NCBI GenBank assembly: GCA_025354565.1
Contig: JANXMQ010000057.1
Span: forward strand, 1 to 41,703
Reading direction: 5' to 3'
Length of the DNA: 41,703 bases
Origin: Akkermansiaceae bacterium
GTDB lineage: Bacteria; Verrucomicrobiota; Verrucomicrobiia; Verrucomicrobiales; Akkermansiaceae
The position numbers and the translations under genes are program-made. The number at the start of each line of letters is the position of its first letter. Position 1 is the first letter of the stretch. Below, piece by piece: positions 6,977 through 15,865 of the stretch. Below the pieces are notes generated by a model that was given only the letters and a program-made list of their open reading frames with translations, made no database searches and had not been told where the DNA came from.

Positions 6977-9400
6977 TCACAGGTCGAGTTGCGCCAGCAT
7001 CTCTCGCAGCATCGCGGGGGCGGCAGGTTTGACGAGATGATGGTTGAAGCCTGCCTCCTGGGTTTTCCTGCGGTCGTCATCCTGCCCCCAGCCGGTCAGT
7101 GCGATGAGGATGGTGGATTCGCAACCAGGAATTTCGCGCAGCTGGCGAGCTGTTTCATTGCCATCCATTTCCGGCATCCCGATGTCAATGAATGCCACAT
7201 GGGGGCAGTATTCCCGGGCAATTTCCAGGCCGGTTGCGCCATTGTAGGCGGTTCGGGTGTCATAACCTTCGAGATCGAAAAACATCGAAAGGATGTTGGC
7301 CGTGGATACTCCGTCATCCACTACGAGAATCCTGCCGCGCCTGGGTGAAGAGTTTTTGTTCGCCGCGGAGGATGGGAGCACCGTCTCCGCCTGCCGGAAA
7401 ATCCGCGGCAGGCAGATGCGGAACTCGCTGCCCGTGCCACGGCCCTCGCTGCGGACCTCGACCGTGCCGCCGTGCATCTCCGTGATGAGTCGCACAAGTG
7501 TCAGGCCGATGCCGAGGCCGCCGTCGGTGGGGCAAAGACCCGCGCGCTTGACCTGGGTGAACATTTCGAAAATCGCGTGCTGCATGTCGGACTCGATGCC
7601 GTCCCCATTGTCCGCGATGCTAACCGTTACTCGGTCCGGGGCGGTCTCCACGCCGAGCCGGATTTTTCCTCCTTCAGGAGTGTATCGGGCCGCGTTGGTC
7701 AGTAGATTCGAGAAGACCTGTGAGAGACGGCTCGCATCCCCGTGGACTAGGACGGGAGCCCCCGGCAGGGAAACCGAGAATTCGTGACCGCGTGCGGTGA
7801 GCAGCGGTTGGGCCGTTTCCGTCGCAGCGGTGAGGACCTCTCCCAGATCGATGTCCGAGTTGCGGAGGTCTAGCTTGCCGCGGGTGATGCGGGAAACGTC
7901 GATGAGGTCGTCGATCAGCCGGACCATCTGCGCCGTCTGCCGCTCGATCACACCAATGACCGGCGCCGCCTTGTCCGGTTGATCCATTACCTGTTTCAGC
8001 ACCTCGACGCCAGTGCGGATCGGCGCGAGCGGATTGCGGAGTTCATGGGCCAGCGTCGCTAGGAACTCATCCTTCCTCCGCCCCGCATCCCTCAGGGCCT
8101 CCTCCGCCCGCAGCCTGTCCGTAATGTCAATCGCGATCCCGCCCACCAGCGGCCGCGTGCCCCCCGGTCCCGGGATCGAAAACTTCGTCACCAGCGATGA
8201 ATGCAGCTCCCCGTCTCCGTGCCGCAGCGTCTCCACAAACTGCAACCCCTCCGCCTGCTGCACTGCCAAGCGGTCGTTCTCCATGAACATTCTCGCCGTG
8301 TCTTCCGGTAGAATCGCCGTATCCGTAAACCCGTACAATTCCTCCGCCCTCGTTTGGAACGCCTTTAACGCCGCGTCATTCGCGTAAACATAGCGGCCTT
8401 CCGCGTCCTTGATCCACGCCAGCCCCGGCAGCGACTGCATGAAACGAAAAAACCGCCGTTCGATCGCCCCCCGCTCCTCCGTCGCCACCCGGGCTGCCGC
8501 CGCCTGGACCGAGATGCTCCGCGCCCCCCACCACAGGAACCCCAGCAAAACCCCGACCTCCAGCAATGTCCGGATTGCCGTCCCGAATGCATTATCATAC
8601 CACCCCGCTTCGCCCCCCAGGATCCGGCCCCACCCCAGTAACACCGGGATCGCCACCATCGGCACGAACAAACGCCGCGCCACCACCCCGCCAGCATCCG
8701 GTTTCATCAGGAACGCCGTGACCCCGCACTCGTCCACCACCGCCACCAAGCCCACCCCCAGTGCCGCCACAATCGTGCTCGTCTGGAACGCAATCCCGGT
8801 GTAGCGGGCGATGCCGAAAAGCTGGCTTGCCCCAAACCAGTAACCCACGATCGATAGCGAAGCGATCACCACCGGCAGCAGCGCCATGACCGCCGTCCGC
8901 CGGCGGCAGCGTGCCGAACCCGTCGTCCCCCCCAGCGCCACTCCCAGCAGCAGGAACGACAATGAAGCGGGCACCCCCATCCGCATCGGCGACACGCTCG
9001 CCTCCTGACCCCATTCTGCCTCAAACAGCAACGTATCGATCCCCAGGTTCATCCCCGACAGGTGCTCCCACAGGGTCAGTCCGCCCAGCACGATGGCCAC
9101 TGCTCCCGCGCACCGGATCAGCCAGCGCGCCCACGCCCGCTTCAGCCCCGCGCCCAGCAGCATGAGCAGCCCGGAACCGCAGGCCAATGCGCAAACCGCC
9201 GCGTTAGGAAACATCGAAATATTCGCTCCCGGCCAGTCCGTCAGTTGCGGCAACCCACTCGCCCAACCGATCAACGTCAGCACGGCCCCTAGGATCGCAT
9301 AAATCGCCGCCATCGTCGCGAGCCTCCGCGGCAGGGTGCGCATCCCCTCGCTCAGGGGCATCGGTTCCTCGGAATTCGTGTCCATTTCTCCGGTTGTCAT
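6977..9400 (-). CDS. Hybrid sensor histidine kinase (membrane sensor-PAS-HisKA-HATPase-REC)
   Basis: Counting from the ATG at 9400, residues 25-290 contain about eight hydrophobic helices forming a membrane sensor module I cannot name. A PAS domain follows (about 315-430, with LPGLAWIKDAEGRYVYAND). Then comes HisKA with the phosphoacceptor H452 in FLATLAHELRNPLAPI, and an HATPase domain with SNLLTNAARYTPEGG, DNGDGI and GGLGIGLTLV. The C-terminal receiver domain has VVDD, acceptor D739 in FIDIGMPEMDG and K791 in HHLVKPA. Signals would pass from H452 to D739, with no output domain, so an external phosphotransfer partner is likely. A GTG at 9430 and an ATG at 9385 are alternative starts. The stop abuts the DUF1553 remnant. 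Confidence 0.9.
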   Translation of the reverse strand: MTTGEMDTNSEEPMPLSEGMRTLPRRLATMAAIYAILGAVLTLIGWASGLPQLTDWPGANISMFPNAAVCALACGSGLLMLLGAGLKRAWARWLIRCAGAVAIVLGGLTLWEHLSGMNLGIDTLLFEAEWGQEASVSPMRMGVPASLSFLLLGVALGGTTGSARCRRRTAVMALLPVVIASLSIVGYWFGASQLFGIARYTGIAFQTSTIVAALGVGLVAVVDECGVTAFLMKPDAGGVVARRLFVPMVAIPVLLGWGRILGGEAGWYDNAFGTAIRTLLEVGVLLGFLWWGARSISVQAAAARVATEERGAIERRFFRFMQSLPGLAWIKDAEGRYVYANDAALKAFQTRAEELYGFTDTAILPEDTARMFMENDRLAVQQAEGLQFVETLRHGDGELHSSLVTKFSIPGPGGTRPLVGGIAIDITDRLRAEEALRDAGRRKDEFLATLAHELRNPLAPIRTGVEVLKQVMDQPDKAAPVIGVIERQTAQMVRLIDDLIDVSRITRGKLDLRNSDIDLGEVLTAATETAQPLLTARGHEFSVSLPGAPVLVHGDASRLSQVFSNLLTNAARYTPEGGKIRLGVETAPDRVTVSIADNGDGIESDMQHAIFEMFTQVKRAGLCPTDGGLGIGLTLVRLITEMHGGTVEVRSEGRGTGSEFRICLPRIFRQAETVLPSSAANKNSSPRRGRILVVDDGVSTANILSMFFDLEGYDTRTAYNGATGLEIAREYCPHVAFIDIGMPEMDGNETARQLREIPGCESTILIALTGWGQDDDRRKTQEAGFNHHLVKPAAPAMLREMLAQLDL

Positions 9401-9610
9401 GGTGAATTCAAAACAATACTTCCGCTTCACCTCCCGGCTTGCCGACCGTCAGGTAAGTCTGCGCCTACGTGAACAACTTCTCCCCATCCCCGTCAAGGTC
9501 ATTTCCAGACGCCACTTTCTGCAGCGCGGGAATTTTCGATGGCCCAATGGGCGCGGCTGAGTTCCAGGTGTTATTGTTAGAATTCAAGTAACCCTAAAAT
9601 TTGTCGTGTA

Positions 9611-9878
9611 GTGTGAGCGATGCCTAAGCGTGCGGCGAGTGATCTATCAAGATTCAGAAACGAACCTCATCTACACTTACATCACTAATCTAGCACCCAG
9701 CATTCCGCCCGGAATCGTCGCATTGCTCTACAAATCTCGTTGGGACATTGAGAAAGTCTTCGACGAGTTCAAAAACAAGCTTGGCGAAATCAAATCCTGG
9801 GCCAGCACACCCACGGCAAAAACCTGCCAAGCTCGACTTTTACTTTGGTTGGTTTCGTGGGAACTCTCAGAACTCTAG
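9611..9878 (+). mobile_element. IS4-family transposase C-terminal fragment
   Basis: The frame encodes VIYQDSETNLIYTYITNLAP, then LLYKSRWDIEKVFDEFKNKL and GEIKSWASTPTAKTCQARLL. YKSRWDIEKVFDEFK is the Y-(2)-R-(3)-E-(6)-K signature of IS4-family DDE transposases, with the catalytic Glu. Everything upstream is missing (a TAG lies at 9608-9610), and the frame ends at a TAG (9876-9878) that overlaps the end of the UDP-glucose pyrophosphorylase gene by 12 bases. The insertion therefore reached the 3' edge of that gene without destroying it. Confidence 0.8.
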
Positions 9879-11258
9879 TACTTGGTCTTTATAAACGCCG
9901 GCGACCACGGTCTTACGTTCGGTGGCGGGGTTTTTGATTTCGACGGTGCCTATGATTACGACGCCATCCTCGAAATGAATGGGACCGGAGATTTTCAGGG
10001 ATTGGCAAGTGAGCAGGCTGGGGACTCCGAGCGGGGCGAGTTGATCGACGAGTTTGTAGTCGTCTGATAGAACGATGTTCGGTGGCACGCCATGGCGCGC
10101 GGCAGCGAGACGGACTTGGCCGTCATCGAGCACCTCGTAGGCGTCCGAGCGCAGGGCCAGTAAGTCGGCGGTGGTCTTCACGGGGGCGAAGCGGCTGCGC
10201 GGCACGTCGAGCGCGGCGGCTCCCTCGAAGCACTCGATGGCGGCACCCATGGCGATTTCCAACTGGATGACGGCGGGCGATTGCTTGTCGCGGGGATCGA
10301 CGGTTTTGTTGTTGCGGATCATCGGCAGCGGCAGGACGCCGGAGTCGGCGGCGAGTTGTTCTTTGAGCAGATCCAAGCGCAACCACAGGCTGTTGGTGTT
10401 GAAATAGCGGTGGCGGTCGATGTCTTGGAACTGATCCACATCGGCCTCCGGGCATTGTGCGACCTCGCGCAGCAGGAGGCGGCCATCGACTTTCCGGATG
10501 GCCAAATGACCGCCCTTGCGATCGGCGGCGGTGCGCCGCGTGACTTCCATGAGGAAGGGCGCGCCGGATGCGGCGAAGTGGCGGAGGATGGCGGGATCGA
10601 GGATGGCTCCGAGATTGTCAGAGTTGGAAACAAAGGCATAGCGCACGCCCTCCGCGAGGAGCCGATCCAGCCAACCACTGCCGACCAGGGCCGGATAGAG
10701 ATCGCCATGGCCGGGCGGGCACCATTCGTGATCCGGGTCCGCAGGCCAAGCCACCGGGGCGAGAGTGGCGGCGTCGATCTTAGGGATCTGGTTTTGCATG
10801 AGCTCCACCTCAGTGGCATCCGCGAGGCCCTGCGCACGGTATTTTTCCAAGTGGGCGAGGGTATCCGCGCTGGTGCTAAAACTGTTCATCAGGAGCAGCC
10901 GAACGTGCGCGCCGCTGGATTTGCGGAGGTCGAGAATTTGCCGGACCATGAGATCGAGGAAATTCACGCCGGGGCGGACGGCGAGCAGGCTTTTCGGACC
11001 TTGCAAGCCCATGCCGGTGCCGAGTCCGCCGTTGAGCTTGATGACGACGGCCTGTGCTAACAGCGCGTTGTCCGAGGCGTCCGCCGGGGCGATGGCGGTG
11101 GCGGACGCCAGTCCGTGCGCTGGGGAGATGCTGTCCTCCGGGATCATCCCGGTTTCGTTGCGCAGCAGTGCCTCGTAGTTCCGGCGGAAGGCGCGGATGG
11201 CGGCATCGCCCATCCCTGCGGCGGTCATTTTGGTCTCGAAGTCGGTGAAATTTCCCAT
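9867..11258 (-). CDS. UTP--glucose-1-phosphate uridylyltransferase (UGP/UDPGP type)
   Basis: This 463-residue protein belongs to the eukaryote-like UDPGP family, not the bacterial GalU family. It has the nucleotide-binding loop LNGGLGTGMGLQGPKSLL (residues 74-91), MNSFSTSADT, GHGDLYPAL (183-191), FVSNSDNLGA, NTNSLWLRL and the lysine of PVKTTADLLALRSDAY (361). A C-terminal left-handed helix segment follows (LKISGPIHFEDGVVIIGTV). It makes UDP-glucose from UTP and glucose-1-phosphate in the cytosol. It is the last gene of the run GH116 - RbsD-like - UGPase (63-base gap upstream). The ATG at 11258 is family-consistent; no Shine-Dalgarno. The 3' end overlaps an IS4 relic. Confidence 0.93.
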   Translation of the reverse strand: MGNFTDFETKMTAAGMGDAAIRAFRRNYEALLRNETGMIPEDSISPAHGLASATAIAPADASDNALLAQAVVIKLNGGLGTGMGLQGPKSLLAVRPGVNFLDLMVRQILDLRKSSGAHVRLLLMNSFSTSADTLAHLEKYRAQGLADATEVELMQNQIPKIDAATLAPVAWPADPDHEWCPPGHGDLYPALVGSGWLDRLLAEGVRYAFVSNSDNLGAILDPAILRHFAASGAPFLMEVTRRTAADRKGGHLAIRKVDGRLLLREVAQCPEADVDQFQDIDRHRYFNTNSLWLRLDLLKEQLAADSGVLPLPMIRNNKTVDPRDKQSPAVIQLEIAMGAAIECFEGAAALDVPRSRFAPVKTTADLLALRSDAYEVLDDGQVRLAAARHGVPPNIVLSDDYKLVDQLAPLGVPSLLTCQSLKISGPIHFEDGVVIIGTVEIKNPATERKTVVAGVYKDQVLEF

Positions 11259-11321
11259 GATTTAAAGGTGTGAATCCGAGGCCAAGATGACGGGGAATTT
11301 CCCGACGGTCACGCGAAAACG

Positions 11322-11876
11322 TCAGTTGGAGGGGGCGGCTGCCTTGAGGGTTTCTCGCAGATTTTTCTCCGACTCCGCATTCCAGTAGCCACAGTCGAGT
11401 TGGAGAAACACGCTGGTGTAGGGGAGTGTGAGTTTGGTTTTCAAGACGAGGACGTGGAAGGTTTTTCCTGCCTCGTCGAGCTTGGCGATGATCTGCTCGT
11501 GGGGCAGAGCTTGCACTTTCCGATCTGCTAGAATGGCAGCCAATTCCGTGCGGTAGGCGGTGATGCCCTTGGCGTCCTGTTCGGCAATGTGCGGGAGTTC
11601 CGCATCCGTATAGACGATGGGCCGGACGTGGGTGGTCTTGGCAAGAGCCGCGAAAACCGCCTTAACAACATCCGTCTGGCCCGCGCCGGTGGCGAGAGTT
11701 TCCACACCGGGACTGACCTGCCATGGGTAGGCGGAATCGACGATGACAATCCAGTTGCGGTGGCCTAGCAGCGGCAGTTTTTCGGCAAGTTGTTTTTGCC
11801 ATTGAGTTTCTGCGGCGCAGGGCAGCATTGAGGCAAAGGCGAGGGAGAGGACGGCGAGGAGGTGGCGGGTTTTCAT
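11322..11876 (-). CDS. Secreted RbsD/FucU-like protein
   Basis: The 184-residue product starts with a signal peptide (MKTRHLLAVLSLAFASMLPC, cleavage near AAETQ). The mature part resembles the sugar mutarotase fold of RbsD/FucU: LPLLGHRNWIVIVDSAYPWQ corresponds to the LGH..IVI.DA..P block, GVETLATG follows, and LVLKTKLTLPYTSVFLQLD matches the closing ...PYANIIL block. RbsD and FucU interconvert pyranose forms or anomers of ribose and fucose in the cytosol; an exported relative next to a beta-glucosidase could act on released sugar, which is inference. It lies 9 bases downstream of the GH116 stop, so the two are surely co-transcribed. The catalytic His of LGH is present. Confidence 0.6.
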   Translation of the reverse strand: MKTRHLLAVLSLAFASMLPCAAETQWQKQLAEKLPLLGHRNWIVIVDSAYPWQVSPGVETLATGAGQTDVVKAVFAALAKTTHVRPIVYTDAELPHIAEQDAKGITAYRTELAAILADRKVQALPHEQIIAKLDEAGKTFHVLVLKTKLTLPYTSVFLQLDCGYWNAESEKNLRETLKAAAPSN

Positions 11877-11885
11877 GATGGGGAA

Positions 11886-14800
11886 TTAGATGGTGATTTG
11901 GATTTTCTGACTAGCAGCAATTTCCGCCACGGTGGCGAGGGTGATGACGATGCGTCTGCCTTCCACCGTCTGGGTGGAGGCGACGGCTGTGCCATTGAGC
12001 GAAACCATGGCGGTCGCGGGTTTTGTGTCAGCGGGCAGGGCAAGGGCGAGAGTTTTCAGGCGCAAGCTCCCCCAGACAAGGGTGATTTCCGCACTCAATT
12101 TTCCGTGATTGATTTGCTGGGAGAAGCTCCCCCACCCGGCTGCGGTGGTGAAGGGTGCACGGAAATTTTCCGGCGTGAGCTTAGGTGCAAATCCGAGATG
12201 GCCGTGCGGGCCATGATGCTCGAAACCACAAGCTGCTAGAAACACCCCGTAGCTAGCCATCGAGCGGGCATAGTGATCGCCGCATTCGATTTCGTTCCAC
12301 GGATTGCGGCGAGATGCGTGGTAGCGATCATGCACCGCGTGCGTCACCGCGAGACCTTCCATCACCATGCCCTCCCAGATCATGTGGCCAGCGACTTGAT
12401 ACTCGAAGCCGTTCATGCACTCGTTGAAGTAACCAGCGGCCCAGTTTGGTCCCTTGCCAGCGGCTCGGTTGTAGTCCCAGTCGGTTCGTGGAAACGAGCA
12501 CATCAGTAGCCCCGCCTCGCCGGGCATGGCATACCAGCGCCCGGGTTTGTTCGCCTCGCGATAGACTCCGACATCGGGTGAGAAATTGTAACGCCAGAGC
12601 GATTTCAGCGCGGACAAGGTTTCCTTTTCCGGCAGCACTCGCGGCAGGCCGACCTGGAATGCCCAACTCTGGCCAAACACTTGGTCGATCTCACAACCCG
12701 TGCCGGAGTTGATAGATTCCGGATGTTTCGGATCCACCTTGTTGATGAAATAGTCACCATCGAAAAGTTGCGTTACCAAGTTTTTCTGGCCTACGTCAAA
12801 AATTTTCCGGCACTCAGCGGCGAATGCTTTGTCGCCCATTTCATCCGCCATTTCAGCCGAGCCTAACAGCGCGGCGAGATATAGCCCGCTCAACCAAGCC
12901 ACCGCACCGAACCAATCGGCATCGAGCGTATTGTGTTGATTGCTCTCGATGAGGCCATCGCCGTTGCCGTCCTTGGCGATGAGCCATGCGGTCGCGCGTT
13001 TGATGCCCGGCCAGTTGCGTTTGAGGAACTCGCCATTGGAGCTCATCTGGTGCTCGCGTAGGGCACGGAGGATCGTTCCCGCCTGAGCATCGATGGCTGG
13101 AATTTTATTAAATTCGCCACGGAAATGGATCGCCCCGTCCGGCTGTAGCGCCAGACCGAAATCCACCTTCTCGCGGGTGATGCTTTCGAGTTCAGGAAAC
13201 AAGCGCGCCGCTGCATGGGCGTAATGATAGACGTGACCGCAGGTTCCTTCGCAACAGCCGACGCCTTCCCAGCCGTAAAAGCGACCGTCAGCAAAGCGGA
13301 AACATGTCGAGGTCGCGAGGATGGACGTGTTGAGCATCGTTCGGTCGAGAAACCAAAACGGCAGCGTCGAGTCATACCAAGTGGCGTGCCACAGCCGAGT
13401 CTCGCGGGCGAGGCGGTCGAATTGCGCGGCGACAAATTGCGCGACGGCATGGGCAGAGGAAAACTTAGTAGCATAGTAGCGGCCTGCATTTGCCAACGGG
13501 CCTTTGAGCGAGAGATTCGGGAAATGCCATGTGAGGACGAACGTCACCGTTGCCGATGCACCGGGGGCAAGCGTGAGTTTGCGACCGAGCGAGCTGGATA
13601 ATTTTTCCGCAAATGATGCTGTGGCATCGGGGCTTGCCTCACTCGCGGCATCTCCTAACAAGGCCAGTGCCATAGTACCAAAATCCAGCAGTTTCTCTAA
13701 TTGTTCACCATTGCCCATTTGGTCTGTTAGTGAAATTTTACCAACCCCAATGTTGGCAAAACTGCCGGTGGCGTCGTCGAGAATTTCGATGTGAGCCTTT
13801 TTGCCGACGTAGGCTCCAACATCGAAATGTTGCAGCGTCATCGCGTTTTGATTCTGTCCGCCCAGCGTCTGCACTGGCTGGCCATCGATCAGCAATGTTA
13901 GGCCAAAACGAGACTTCGCACGCGTCTTGCCGCCGCCAATCCAGACCGCAATAAAGTTGCGTTCGATGACAAATTCTCGGCTAGTGAGTTTCCCCTTGGC
14001 CTCGTCTTTGGCGTTGATCGAATCCCCGGGGGCGGTCGCGTGGGAGTTCACCACGCGTGCCGTGTCACCGCCGACGTCGCCTTGATAGTCCGGAATTTCG
14101 GATTTTTTAATAGGTCCTTTGCCAAACGCCGTGCCTTCCACCGTCCAGCCATCATAGGTTTCGTGATTCCAATCTTCAAACACCACATCCGGCCGCGGTG
14201 CCTGCGACGGTTTTGATAGATCTGGTTTTTCCGCCGAGCACAGCAGAGTTGTTAGGGAAGACTCACGTAGGATACGGTTACGCAAAATTCCATTTTGTGA
14301 GCGGTTATATAAGCAAACGGCGTTCTCCAAGTCACCGGTAATGATGGCCTCCACAGCCACTGCGGTCGGGTTGTGTAGGGTGAACTGCAAGACCGTCGCG
14401 GGCAGGCTGGAGTCGTCTGTCTTCAGCGGAATAAACGGCGAGAAAGCTTCCAATTTCACCGCCAGCGGAAATTTGGCGTCCACATACTCCACGATGCCAA
14501 GCGGGTATTCACCGCGAAACGTGATGTCCGAAAAGCCCTTGCGATCCAGGGAGCGGATCTCATCGCCCACTTTGACTGTGAACTGTTGTGCCAGCGGTGA
14601 CTCTATAGCGCGCGGCTTGGCATAGTGAGGCCCGCTGCTGCCACTATTTTCGCCACGATTGAAAATATCCCAGTGCCACAGCCCGCCATCGCCGCCAAGA
14701 TACAACTGGCCCGCGCCAATCCCGCCGATGGGCATTCCAACAAATTTCAGATCGTCGCCCCGCAGCACCTCGCGCTCGCCACGGGCGAACAAAGACTTCA

Positions 14801-14996
14801 CCCACGCGGCTGTTAGTTTTTTATCCGCTGGCACCAGATGATCGAAATCCGCTTGGGCAAAAGGGCCGGCCATCGCAGGCAGACGCAGTCCGGCGAAGGC
14901 CAGCGTGCCAAGGCCGAAGGTTCGCATGAAATCACGGCGTTCGATCAAATTGCGGTCGGCACGGTGGGTTTGGCTAGAATGGGGTTCTTCGGTCAT
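11886..14996 (-). CDS. GH116 family beta-glucosidase/glucosylceramidase-like enzyme with inserted beta-sandwich domain
   Basis: The 1036-residue protein begins with a Tat-type signal (RRDFMRTFGLGTLAFAG, residues 20-36). The GH116 N-terminal domain follows, with GIGAGQLYLGGDGGLWHWDI (about 92-111). The C-terminal alpha-barrel has GWEGVGCCEGTCGHVYHYAH (575-594), the probable nucleophile E684 in GLIESNQHNTLD and the probable acid/base D771 in CEIDQVFGQSW, by analogy to human GBA2 and bacterial GH116 enzymes. Residues 270-430 are an insertion (FEDWNHETYDGWTVEGTAFG, VIERNFIAVWIGGG, HIEILDDATGSFANIGV) that looks like the beta-sandwich module found next to GH32 levanases. Substrate is probably an external beta-glucoside. 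First gene of a three-gene unit with the RbsD-like and UGPase genes. Confidence 0.88.
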   Translation of the reverse strand: MTEEPHSSQTHRADRNLIERRDFMRTFGLGTLAFAGLRLPAMAGPFAQADFDHLVPADKKLTAAWVKSLFARGEREVLRGDDLKFVGMPIGGIGAGQLYLGGDGGLWHWDIFNRGENSGSSGPHYAKPRAIESPLAQQFTVKVGDEIRSLDRKGFSDITFRGEYPLGIVEYVDAKFPLAVKLEAFSPFIPLKTDDSSLPATVLQFTLHNPTAVAVEAIITGDLENAVCLYNRSQNGILRNRILRESSLTTLLCSAEKPDLSKPSQAPRPDVVFEDWNHETYDGWTVEGTAFGKGPIKKSEIPDYQGDVGGDTARVVNSHATAPGDSINAKDEAKGKLTSREFVIERNFIAVWIGGGKTRAKSRFGLTLLIDGQPVQTLGGQNQNAMTLQHFDVGAYVGKKAHIEILDDATGSFANIGVGKISLTDQMGNGEQLEKLLDFGTMALALLGDAASEASPDATASFAEKLSSSLGRKLTLAPGASATVTFVLTWHFPNLSLKGPLANAGRYYATKFSSAHAVAQFVAAQFDRLARETRLWHATWYDSTLPFWFLDRTMLNTSILATSTCFRFADGRFYGWEGVGCCEGTCGHVYHYAHAAARLFPELESITREKVDFGLALQPDGAIHFRGEFNKIPAIDAQAGTILRALREHQMSSNGEFLKRNWPGIKRATAWLIAKDGNGDGLIESNQHNTLDADWFGAVAWLSGLYLAALLGSAEMADEMGDKAFAAECRKIFDVGQKNLVTQLFDGDYFINKVDPKHPESINSGTGCEIDQVFGQSWAFQVGLPRVLPEKETLSALKSLWRYNFSPDVGVYREANKPGRWYAMPGEAGLLMCSFPRTDWDYNRAAGKGPNWAAGYFNECMNGFEYQVAGHMIWEGMVMEGLAVTHAVHDRYHASRRNPWNEIECGDHYARSMASYGVFLAACGFEHHGPHGHLGFAPKLTPENFRAPFTTAAGWGSFSQQINHGKLSAEITLVWGSLRLKTLALALPADTKPATAMVSLNGTAVASTQTVEGRRIVITLATVAEIAASQKIQITI

Positions 14997-15025
14997 GGTA
15001 AATCGTTAAAAGTAATCCGTTTGAT

Positions 15026-15075
15026 ACGGGGATTTCTCGCGTGTTTGTTCATCGAATTCACCCGAGAAATCCCGT
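15026..15075 (-). terminator. Long stem-loop overlapping the thiG stop codon
   Basis: ACGGGGATTTCTCG (15026-15039) pairs with CGAGAAATCCCGT (15063-15075) with a single bulged base, giving a 13-bp stem and a 23-base loop. The stop codon of thiG lies in the loop region and the stem uses its last codons. There is no clear T run, so it may be an attenuator or an mRNA-stabilising hairpin between thiG and the GH116 gene rather than a true terminator. Confidence 0.45.
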
Positions 15076-15834
15076 GAGCGGACTGGTGGCGCTGGCGTGG
15101 TCGAGGACTTCGGGCAAGCCGATTTCGTAGGCCTCGCGTCCGGCCTCGACCGCCATTTTAAAGGCAATCGCCATGCGGACCGGGTCACTAGCGATGGCGA
15201 TGGCGGTGTTGACGAGTACCGCATCGGCACCGAGTTCCATAGCTTCCGCAGCATGACTAGGGACGCCGAGGCCAGCATCCACGATGACCGGTACGATGGC
15301 TTGTGCGATGATGATGCGGATTTGATCGCGGGTGGCGAGGCCGCGATTCGAGCCGATGGGCGCGCCTAACGGCATCACAGTGGCGGTGCCGACTTCTTGC
15401 AGACGCTTGGCAAGGACCGGATCGGCGTTGATGTAAGGCAGGACCGTGAAGCCCTCCTTGACGAGGATTTCCGCAGCCTTGAGCGTCTCAATCGGATCGG
15501 GCAGAAGGTAGGTCGGATCAGGGTGGATCTCGAGTTTCACCCACTTCGGCAAGCCCGCAGCGGCGGCGAGGCGGGCGAGACGGACGGCGTCTTCCGCATT
15601 CATGGCCCCGCTGGTGTTAGGCAGGATCAGGTATTTTTCCGAGTCGATGAATTCGAGAATATTGGCGTATGGATCACGCTTGCCGCTGAGGTCGGCGCGA
15701 CGGAGGGCGACGGTGACGATTTGGGTGCCGCTGGCAGCAAGGGCAGCGCGCATCGACTCGTTAGAAGGAAACTTGCCGGTGCCGAGAAACAACCTGGAGC
15801 TGAACTCGCGGCCGGCGATGGTGAGGGTGGACAT
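15058..15834 (-). CDS. thiG: Thiazole synthase ThiG
   Basis: The 258-residue protein is a full-length ThiG: it opens [19 protein letters not shown], then [31 protein letters not shown], the Schiff-base lysine K100 in [11 protein letters not shown], and [43 protein letters not shown]. It forms the thiazole phosphate of thiamin from 1-deoxy-D-xylulose-5-phosphate, dehydroglycine and ThiS-thiocarboxylate in the cytosol. No thiS, thiH/thiO or other thiamin gene is nearby, and I see no TPP riboswitch, so it is an orphan in this locus. It lies 10 bases downstream of the HAD gene and is probably co-transcribed with it. Confidence 0.95.
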   Translation of the reverse strand: MSTLTIAGREFSSRLFLGTGKFPSNESMRAALAASGTQIVTVALRRADLSGKRDPYANILEFIDSEKYLILPNTSGAMNAEDAVRLARLAAAAGLPKWVKLEIHPDPTYLLPDPIETLKAAEILVKEGFTVLPYINADPVLAKRLQEVGTATVMPLGAPIGSNRGLATRDQIRIIIAQAIVPVIVDAGLGVPSHAAEAMELGADAVLVNTAIAIASDPVRMAIAFKMAVEAGREAYEIGLPEVLDHASATSPLTGFLG

Positions 15835-15840
15835 GGTGAG

Positions 15841-15865
15841 GATTTCAGATTTCGGATTTCAGATT
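15841..15865. repeat. Direct repeat of GATTTCAGATT at the HAD gene end
   Basis: GATTTCAGATT occurs at 15841-15851 and again at 15855-15865 with TCG between. The repeat encodes the last residues (NLKSEI) and the stop codon of the minus-strand HAD gene and fills the gap to thiG, which suggests a short repeat array invaded or grew at this gene junction. Confidence 0.6.

Noticed and set aside
6103-7032. A 309-codon plus-strand open frame
   Set aside because: It is antisense to the DUF1553 remnant and the histidine kinase end, with no recognisable motif. The minus-strand blocks explain the sequence.
10281-11060. A 259-codon open frame antisense to the UGPase gene
   Set aside because: The UGPase motifs on the minus strand are complete; the antisense frame has no family features.
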